Assembly: GCA_965658025.1 (NCBI GenBank)
Contig: CBFHQL010000039.1
Span: 1-6,332 of the forward strand
From: UBA3537 sp965658025
GTDB taxonomy: Bacteria; Bacteroidota; Bacteroidia; Flavobacteriales; Flavobacteriaceae
DNA: 6,332 bases
Direction of reading: 5' to 3'
Shown: one piece after another, positions 1-5,026 of the stretch
Position numbering within the stretch: the first letter of the stretch is position 1
How the letters are laid out: each line of letters opens with the position of its first letter
Translations under genes and position numbers: made by a program
Notes under the pieces: generated by a model
The model's database searches: none
Seen by the model: the letters and a program-made list of their open reading frames with translations, nothing else
Told to the model about the DNA's origin: nothing

Positions 1-427
1 TGGTTCGGGCTGTGCTGGAAATACAAGTCGACAAGCCCACAATGGTGTAGATATAAAAAACCCATATGATGCACCTGTCTATGCCATGTATGACGGTGTA
101 GCAACAAAAGCGACACAGTATAAAAATGGGAAAATAGTTGGATCAGGACATCAAGTTTCTATTACATCAACTGTAAATGGGGAATCTTTAAGGTTGGTTT
201 ACTTTCATTTGCAAGAAAATAATAGAGCTTCTGGCACAGTTAGTGCTGGAGATATTATTGGGTATCAAGGAATCTCAGGTAATTTAGGCAGTGCTATTGA
301 TGACGGATATACAACCTCCCATGTCCATATAAAAGCTGAATTAAATGGTCAAAAAACAGACCCCTTAAACTATTTTGCCACAACTATTGACCCACAAACA
401 GGTCAGGTTTCTAACCCCTGTAATTAA
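1..427 (+). CDS. M23-family metallopeptidase (lysostaphin-type), N-terminus cut by window edge
   Basis: The reading frame is open from base 2, so the first in-frame ATG (base 86) is internal: the M23 motif begins before it. Counting residues from the edge, the visible 141 residues hold a full zinc-peptidase core. HNGVD gives the first two zinc ligands (H13, D17), YFHL gives a catalytic histidine (H69), and SHVHIK gives the HxH pair (H107, H109). Gly-rich turns (GDIIGYQGISGN) precede the HxH, as usual in this family. M23 enzymes are Zn-dependent endopeptidases that cut peptidoglycan cross-links or stem peptides. The domain sits at the extreme C-terminus with only about 25 residues after it, so the missing part could be a signal peptide or a long delivery module. 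The next gene starts 18 bases downstream, suggesting co-transcription. Family assignment is strong; the biological target is not visible. Confidence 0.88.
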   Translation, partial: GSGCAGNTSRQAHNGVDIKNPYDAPVYAMYDGVATKATQYKNGKIVGSGHQVSITSTVNGESLRLVYFHLQENNRASGTVSAGDIIGYQGISGNLGSAIDDGYTTSHVHIKAELNGQKTDPLNYFATTIDPQTGQVSNPCN

Positions 428-445
428 CATATAAAACAACACATT

Positions 446-961
446 ATGAAAGATTTAAAGCTAATAATTATTGCTCTACTCATTGGAAGTTATTCTTGCC
501 AAGGCCAACACAATATACTTTCAGAATCAGAATTTGATGAAGTTAAGTTTGGTGATGCGAGTTTAATTGATATTTTTCAGTCTTTAGGAGATATTAATCA
601 AATGAATATGCTCTTTGAAAATGACCTTACCCATGCAGCTAACAATACTGGTTTTGTGTCTGGACTAGATTTTTGGTTGGAAGATAAGCTCTATATTAAT
701 TTTGAAAACGAAAGTGGAAATCAATACGATTTATCATACATAGATATTTTAAGTTCTTCTATATCAGTAACAGTTAAAGGAATAGAAGTTCGATTGGGAG
801 ATCACATTAATGTATTTGGTAATACTGTTGAAGTGAAAAATAATGGTATTGGTAAAAAAGCAATTCTGTTTACTGACGAAGGAACAGGTACTTCATCATT
901 GGCCTTTTATATAAATCCCTCAACAAATCACATTACAGAAATAACATTTAATGTCTACTGA
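446..961 (+). CDS. small exported protein of unknown function, paralogue of 2009-2500
   Basis: 171 aa. A hydrophobic signal peptide covers about residues 1-21 (KDLKLIIIALLIGSYSCQGQ). It could be cleaved by signal peptidase I after GQ, or C18 could be a non-canonical lipid anchor; the -3 to -1 residues SYS match the lipobox poorly. The mature part looks like alternating beta strands and polar turns with no catalytic motif. It shares with the 163-aa protein at 2009-2500 the block SEFD at residues 28-31 in both, TH at 62-63 in both, a G-x-x-V-x-x-GDH block (about 112-120), a following GN, and a C-terminal strand ending in ITEITF versus ITKIIY. I do not recognise a named family. The C-terminal half is loosely reminiscent of BamE/SmpA-like small envelope folds, which is speculation. 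It lies between two M23 peptidase genes (18 bases after the first, 33 before the second), so a partner, inhibitor or immunity role against a hydrolase is an inference. Confidence 0.8.
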   Translation: MKDLKLIIIALLIGSYSCQGQHNILSESEFDEVKFGDASLIDIFQSLGDINQMNMLFENDLTHAANNTGFVSGLDFWLEDKLYINFENESGNQYDLSYIDILSSSISVTVKGIEVRLGDHINVFGNTVEVKNNGIGKKAILFTDEGTGTSSLAFYINPSTNHITEITFNVY

Positions 962-994
962 TATGTCCAAGGATATAAAAAAAAAGTAATATCT

Positions 995-1813
995 ATGCTC
1001 TCGAAATATCTTTCTTTACTATTATTTTTCTTTGCATTTAAAGGTCTATATGCGCAAAAAAATATTGAGGTTTATTTTGAAAAATCGTCAGGAGGTTATA
1101 ATATCTATGTTGATAATAACGAATACTGCCCAATAAGTGTAAAGATAAATTTTAAAACAAGAAATTTAGATATTCGTGGAGGTAACAACAATATTTATGT
1201 AGTAGGGGCACTTCAAAAAAAAGCCTTGGTAACTAAACTTCGAATTTTAAATAGATCCCTATCCTATCAATTTAATTATACTTACAATGTTAATTATGGC
1301 GACCATTTTGACAACAAATATGATGAAGATTTTATTTATGATCTTCCATTTCCAAAATTTCAATCTAATGAGGTTAGCCAAGGATATAATGGAGATTTTT
1401 CACATCAAAACGAAAATTATTTAGATTTTAAAATGCCCTTTCAAACTAGAATATATGCGGTACGGTCAGGTATAGTGGTAAAAGTAGTGGACTATAATTT
1501 TAAAAATTGTAAAGAAAGAGAATGTCAAAAATATAATAATTATATTCTTGTTTATCATTCCGATGGGACTTTTGCCGATTATGCCCATATTATGAGAACA
1601 GGATCGGTTGTTGTTCGAGGCGATAAAATTAAAAAAGGTGATTTTATTGGATATTCTGGTAATGTGGGGTGGAGTTCAGGCCCTCATTTACACTTGGGAG
1701 TATTTCTTCAAAAACTAAATAAAAGGAAAACCTTAAAAACAAAGTTTTATACTAACAATGGAGAATTTGCTGAATATTTAGTAGAGAAGAATAAATATCT
1801 AAAGCAATATTAA
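995..1813 (+). CDS. secreted M23-family metallopeptidase
   Basis: 272 aa, complete. Residues 1-21 are a signal peptide ending in LYAQ, a typical Bacteroidota signal-peptidase I site. Residues about 22-115 form a beta-rich N-terminal region of no recognised family. The M23 domain runs from about 130 to 240: H137 and D144 (SHQNENYLDF) and H233 are the expected zinc ligands, and H198 (YAHI) and H231 (PHLHLG) are the other active-site histidines. KKGDFIGYSGNVGWSSGPHLH is split here only to note the classic G-x-S-G-N loop before HxH. All key residues are present, so it should be active against peptidoglycan peptides in the periplasm or outside the cell. A two-cysteine insertion (C172, C177) lies between the strands before the catalytic YAHI. 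The domain differs clearly from the M23 domain at 1-427, so the two are not a recent tandem copy. The start is preceded by a run of nine A (977-985) and no Shine-Dalgarno, as usual for this phylum. Confidence 0.9.
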   Translation: MLSKYLSLLLFFFAFKGLYAQKNIEVYFEKSSGGYNIYVDNNEYCPISVKINFKTRNLDIRGGNNNIYVVGALQKKALVTKLRILNRSLSYQFNYTYNVNYGDHFDNKYDEDFIYDLPFPKFQSNEVSQGYNGDFSHQNENYLDFKMPFQTRIYAVRSGIVVKVVDYNFKNCKERECQKYNNYILVYHSDGTFADYAHIMRTGSVVVRGDKIKKGDFIGYSGNVGWSSGPHLHLGVFLQKLNKRKTLKTKFYTNNGEFAEYLVEKNKYLKQY

Positions 1814-1814
1814 T

Positions 1815-1837
1815 TTAACGAGGCAGTTAACTTTTTT
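1815..1837 (+). terminator. weak rho-independent terminator-like hairpin after the second M23 gene
   Basis: TTAAC (1815-1819) pairs with GTTAA (1826-1830) around a 6-base loop GAGGCA, followed by C and six T (1832-1837). It begins directly after the stop codon of the M23 gene. The stem is only 5 bp and AT-rich, so it may be weak or fortuitous. Its position and T tract are what one would expect for the end of the upstream transcript. Confidence 0.4.
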
Positions 1838-1880
1838 ATTCAATACACTCTAAATATTTAAATTCAAACAACTATGAAAA

Positions 1881-1958
1881 CCCCCGCTGGTGCGCGAATC
1901 CTTTCGCGTTCCAAATAAGTTTTAAATCCACACGATTGGAATCGTGCGGTAGCGGGGG
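1881..1958. repeat. REP-like imperfect palindrome, intergenic
   Basis: The outer arms CCCCCGCT (1881-1888) and AGCGGGGG (1951-1958) are perfect 8-bp inverted repeats. Inside them, GCGCGAATCC (1892-1901) can pair with GGAATCGTGC (1938-1947) with one mismatch and one G-T pair, leaving a symmetric GGT/GGT internal loop. Alternatively each half folds on itself: GCGCGA (1892-1897) with TCGCGT (1904-1909), and CACGATT (1931-1937) with AATCGTG (1940-1946), giving a cruciform or three-way-junction form. The GC-rich element stands out from its AT-rich surroundings. The layout resembles repetitive extragenic palindromes mobilised by Y1 (RAYT) transposases, but only one copy is in view and no transposase is present. 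It could also be a structured RNA or attenuator upstream of the 2009 gene. Confidence 0.6.
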
Positions 1959-2008
1959 ATTCAGAGGGCAATGAAATTGAAAACAACTGTAATTAAAAAA
2001 TTTAAAAA

Positions 2009-2500
2009 ATGAAAACTATAATTTTAACCTTAGTACTTATCATTCCAAGTTTAGTAAAATGTCAAATTAGTTCGAATATTATTTCTAAATCAGAATTTGA
2101 CAGCATCAAAATCAACAACATCAGTCTTAGTGAAATTAGTGCTACAGACGGAGTATTTTCTGAAGTTGAAAGTTTATACTCAGCTTCAATCACTCACAAC
2201 ACACAGCAATCCGAAGAAGATTATTTTGATTACACCTATGACGGATTTACTATTGGGTTTTCAGAAAATGAAATCTGTGGTTTTGAAATATCAAACTCTA
2301 GCTGGAAGATTACAATTCAAGGCAAAACTGTAACAATAGGTGACCACAAAGATAAACTCGGCAATGTTGTTATTAATAATCAGAAAAATGGCGGTAAAAG
2401 TATAGTCTATCAATATTGTGATGGTTGTAATAATTTTATCTCGATTTATCTTGATACAAACAATATCATCACAAAAATTATTTACATCGAGCAAACATGA
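2009..2500 (+). CDS. small exported protein of unknown function, paralogue of 446-961
   Basis: 163 aa. Residues about 1-19 are a signal peptide (MKTIILTLVLIIPSLVKCQ). Cleavage after CQ is more likely than lipidation at C18, because lysine precedes the cysteine. The mature protein aligns along its length with the 446-961 product: NI(L/I)S-x-SEFD near the N-terminus, TH at 62-63, the G-x-x-V-x-x-GDH block (about 105-113), a following GN, and a C-terminal strand-turn-strand. It differs in having a C-D-G-C pair (137-140) in place of the TDEGTGT turn. No catalytic motif is visible and I know no named family. It follows the REP-like element by 50 bases and overlaps the next gene by 4 bases (ATGA), so these two are translationally coupled. 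It could be an orphan partner or immunity-type protein whose M23 cognate has been lost, or the partner of the upstream M23; both are inference. Confidence 0.82.
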   Translation: MKTIILTLVLIIPSLVKCQISSNIISKSEFDSIKINNISLSEISATDGVFSEVESLYSASITHNTQQSEEDYFDYTYDGFTIGFSENEICGFEISNSSWKITIQGKTVTIGDHKDKLGNVVINNQKNGGKSIVYQYCDGCNNFISIYLDTNNIITKIIYIEQT

Positions 2501-2877
2501 AAACACAAATTCTACTTCTAACATTTTTAATGGCCATACCAGATGTACAGGCGCAAGATTTGAGTTTATCACTTCCAAAAAACCCATCGCCTGGCTGGTG
2601 CTACATCAAATGTCAATGTCTTGAAAAAGGTAAAAAAATTGAGGGGACATATGAGTGGATAAAAGTTCGCTGTGATGAAATTGATAAAATTGGAAAAAAT
2701 GAAGCAGATATAATTGAATATCAAGAAAAATTGCAAAAACTTGAGTTCAATGTTGATATTAATGGTTGTTTGGATCAAAAAACCATTGAAGCACATACAG
2801 AGTATCAGAAAATTTTAAAAAAAGAAAACCGTAAAAAACGCCGACAGCAACGCCGAGCCAAACGTAAAGAGCGTTAA
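2497..2877 (+). CDS. small exported protein with peptidoglycan-binding-1-like segment and basic tail
   Basis: 126 aa. The signal peptide covers residues 1-20 and ends VQAQ. The mature N-terminus contains NPSPGWCYIKC (29-39), which resembles the N-P-x-P-G-x-C-Y-x-K-C segment I associate with flavobacterial OmpA-type envelope proteins. Residues about 71-105 (IIEYQEKLQKL, then FNVDING-x-LD-x-KTI-x-A, then YQ) match the pattern of peptidoglycan-binding domain 1, which has Q-x-x-L-x-x-L-G-x and D-x-x-T-x-x-A helices. Only one short repeat is present and the usual LGY is LEF. The last 19 residues carry 13 Lys/Arg, a strikingly basic tail that could contact anionic wall polymer, LPS or nucleic acid. 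There are five cysteines after the signal peptide (35, 39, 41, 59, 91). The start overlaps the previous stop by 4 bases. A role as a wall-binding partner of the cluster's hydrolases is inference. Confidence 0.72.
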   Translation: MKTQILLLTFLMAIPDVQAQDLSLSLPKNPSPGWCYIKCQCLEKGKKIEGTYEWIKVRCDEIDKIGKNEADIIEYQEKLQKLEFNVDINGCLDQKTIEAHTEYQKILKKENRKKRRQQRRAKRKER

Positions 2878-2951
2878 TGACGTCCACGCTTTTGTCTTAC
2901 TTAACAGCACGAGCAAAGATACTCGCACTTGCAAGGAACAGAGTTCAGTCT

Positions 2952-4955
2952 CTATGCTTTTAACCCCTCCAACTTTTTTTGGTACTCTTTAATTTGGTCC
3001 CTAAACTTGGCGGCCATCATAAAGTCCAATTCTTTGGCGGCGGCTTCCATTAGTTTTCGGGTATCGCGTACTTTTTGTTCCAGTTCAGGTTTGCTTAGGT
3101 ATGCGCTTTCAGGTTCGGCGGCTTTAAGGGCTTCTTGTTCATAATAATAACTGCTTACAGAGTTTTTGGTGAGGGCGTTGTCCAAGCTTTTGTTGAGGGC
3201 TTTTGGCGTAAGGTTGTGTTCGGTATTATAGGCAATTTGTTTTTCGCGGCGGTAGGTGGTTTGGTCGATGGTGTATTGCATGCTTTTGGTAATTTTATCG
3301 GCATACATAATGGCTTTTCCGTTAAGGTTTCGTGCAGCACGGCCTACGGTCTGGGTTAATGAGCGGTTGGAACGTAAAAATCCTTCTTTATCGGCATCCA
3401 AAATCGCTACTAAAGACACTTCGGGTAAATCTAACCCTTCACGCAACAGGTTAACACCCACCAAAACATCAAATAATCCTTTGCGTAAATCTTGCATGAT
3501 TTCTACGCGTTCCAAAGTATCTACATCGCTATGGATATACCGGCAACGCACTTGAATGCGCGTCAGGTATTTGGTCAATTCTTCGGCCATACGTTTGGTG
3601 AGGGTTGTCACCAAGGTACGTTCATCTTTTTCCACACGTTGTTGGATTTCCTCAATCAAATTATCAATTTGATTTAAACTTGGGCGTACTTCAATAATCG
3701 GATCCAACAGTCCTGTTGGACGAATGATTTGTTCCACAAAAACACCATCGGTTTTGGCCAATTCATAATCTGCTGGGGTAGCACTCACATAAAGCACTTG
3801 GTTTTGTAAACTCTCAAATTCTTCAAACTTTAGAGGGCGGTTGTCCATAGCGGCAGGAAGTCGAAAACCATATTCGACCAGATTTTCTTTTCGGCTACGG
3901 TCACCACCATACATGGCATGAACTTGTGAAATGGTTACATGGCTTTCATCGACCACCATCAAATAGTCTTCAGGAAAATAATCTAATAAACAAAACGGTC
4001 GTGTTCCTGGCGCTCGCCCATCGAGGTAGCGCGAATAGTTTTCGATACCTGAGCAGTAGCCCAATTCGCGGATCATTTCCAAATCAAACTCTGTGCGTTC
4101 TTTAAGGCGTTTGGCCTCCAGGTGTTTGCCTATGTCCTTAAAATACTCATATTGTTTGACCAAATCATCTTGAATGTCTTTGATGGCATTTTGTAAGATA
4201 TCGGGGGAAGTTACAAACATATTGGCCGGATAGATGTTTACGTTTTCATAAACTTCAAGTACTGAATTATCATTGACGTTAAAGGCCTCAATGGCCTCAA
4301 TTTCATCACCAAAAAAGTGAATCCGAAAACCGTGATCGGCATAACTCGGAAAAATATCGACGGTATCGCCTTTAATCCTAAAATTTCCATGGTTAAACTC
4401 ACCTTCGGTACGGGCATATAAACTTTGTACCAACTTGTGCAACAAGGCCGTTCTGGAAATGATTTGATTGGTTTTTAGGGCAATCACATTTTTTTGAAAT
4501 TCTACAGGATTTCCAATACCATATAAACAGGACACAGAAGCCACGACAATTACATCGCGCCGCCCAGAAAGGAGGGAAGAAGTGGTACTTAAGCGCAGTT
4601 TTTCAATCTCCTCGTTGATGGATAAATCTTTTTCAATATACGTTCCAGTAACGGGAATATAGGCCTCGGGCTGGTAATAATCATAATAAGACACAAAATA
4701 TTCCACCGCATTTTCAGGGAAAAATTGTTTGAATTCAGAGTAGAGTTGTGCGGCCAAGGTTTTGTTGTGTGCCAAAACTAAGGTAGGACGTTGTACTTCT
4801 TGAATAACATTAGCCACGGTAAAGGTCTTTCCTGAACCTGTTACGCCCAATAACGTTTGGTATTTTTCATTGGACTCAACACCCTGCACCAATTCTGTAA
4901 TGGCTTGCGGTTGATCTCCGGTGGGTTTAAAATCTGATGAAAGTTTAAAACGCAT
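2952..4955 (-). CDS. uvrB: UvrABC excision nuclease subunit B (UvrB)
   Basis: 667 aa, full length for the family. UvrB is the ATP-dependent damage-verifying subunit of nucleotide excision repair. It is loaded by UvrA2, opens the helix with its beta-hairpin, and recruits UvrC for the dual incision. Visible elements: Walker A GVTGSGKT (37-44); the beta-hairpin region YYDYYQPEAYIP (91-102) followed by GTYIEKD; VSCLYGIG (141-148); the DESH helicase box (336-339); VSATP (390-394); GVNLLREGLDLPE (500-512); QTVGRAARN (535-543); and a C-terminal UVR motif (about 622-662, LEQKVRDTRKLMEAAAKELD then FRDQI) that contacts UvrC. No key residue is missing. The start MRFKLSSDFKPTGDQP matches the usual N-terminus, so ATG at 4955 is right. 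A Bacteroidota promoter lies immediately upstream. The gene is convergent with the accessory cluster and downstream of, but probably not co-transcribed with, the surface-protein gene. Confidence 0.99.
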   Translation of the reverse strand: MRFKLSSDFKPTGDQPQAITELVQGVESNEKYQTLLGVTGSGKTFTVANVIQEVQRPTLVLAHNKTLAAQLYSEFKQFFPENAVEYFVSYYDYYQPEAYIPVTGTYIEKDLSINEEIEKLRLSTTSSLLSGRRDVIVVASVSCLYGIGNPVEFQKNVIALKTNQIISRTALLHKLVQSLYARTEGEFNHGNFRIKGDTVDIFPSYADHGFRIHFFGDEIEAIEAFNVNDNSVLEVYENVNIYPANMFVTSPDILQNAIKDIQDDLVKQYEYFKDIGKHLEAKRLKERTEFDLEMIRELGYCSGIENYSRYLDGRAPGTRPFCLLDYFPEDYLMVVDESHVTISQVHAMYGGDRSRKENLVEYGFRLPAAMDNRPLKFEEFESLQNQVLYVSATPADYELAKTDGVFVEQIIRPTGLLDPIIEVRPSLNQIDNLIEEIQQRVEKDERTLVTTLTKRMAEELTKYLTRIQVRCRYIHSDVDTLERVEIMQDLRKGLFDVLVGVNLLREGLDLPEVSLVAILDADKEGFLRSNRSLTQTVGRAARNLNGKAIMYADKITKSMQYTIDQTTYRREKQIAYNTEHNLTPKALNKSLDNALTKNSVSSYYYEQEALKAAEPESAYLSKPELEQKVRDTRKLMEAAAKELDFMMAAKFRDQIKEYQKKLEGLKA

Positions 4956-4959
4956 GTTG

Positions 4960-4991
4960 CAAAATTACGGCAATCTGTTATGTGGTGCAAA
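4960..4991 (-). promoter_or_regulatory. uvrB promoter, Bacteroidota sigma-factor type
   Basis: Read on the minus strand, TTTG (4991-4988) is followed by a 20-base spacer and TAATTTTG (4967-4960), an exact match to the Bacteroidota -7 consensus TAnnTTTG with a suitable -33 box. Only CAAC separates the -7 box from the uvrB ATG, so transcription would begin within a few bases of the start codon, or at it. The spacing and exact -7 match are seen; promoter activity is inferred. Confidence 0.65.
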
Positions 4992-5012
4992 AAGCATAGG
5001 ATTTCTTTTTGC
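4987..5012 (-). terminator. hairpin between the surface-protein gene and uvrB, possible terminator
   Basis: GCAAAAAG (5012-5005, minus strand) pairs perfectly with CTTTTTGC (4994-4987) around a 10-base loop. It lies 14 bases after the stop codon of the T9SS-sorted protein gene, a good position for transcript end. The five-T run lies inside the 3' arm and no further T tract follows on the minus strand, so it is not a textbook terminator. Its 3' arm overlaps the -33 box of the uvrB promoter. Confidence 0.4.
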
Positions 5013-5026
5013 TTTTATTCTGTAAA

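Noticed and set aside
672..704. TTTG, 21-base spacer, TAATTTTG on the + strand, a Bacteroidota-like promoter match inside the 446-961 gene
   Set aside because: It lies in the middle of a coding region about 290 bases before the next start, and the motif is short and AT-rich enough to arise by chance.
1874..1918. 14-codon reading frame running into the REP-like palindrome
   Set aside because: Too short and made largely of palindrome sequence; discussed as a possible leader remnant, not called as a gene.
1881..1958. CRISPR repeat or tRNA-like cloverleaf interpretation of the palindrome
   Set aside because: There is a single unit with no spacer-repeat periodicity, and no conserved tRNA T-arm or CCA-type acceptor pattern.
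2291..2587. Minus-strand open frame antisense to the 2009-2500 gene
   Set aside because: Low-complexity hydrophobic translation opposite a gene supported by paralogy and a signal peptide.
2908..2930. CGAG...CTCG inverted repeat in the gap between the convergent genes
   Set aside because: Only about 4 bp of stem with no T tract on either strand; not a credible terminator.
3135..3677. Open frames on both strands overlapping uvrB
   Set aside because: They are shadows of the unmistakable uvrB coding sequence and show no signal peptide, motif or start context of their own.
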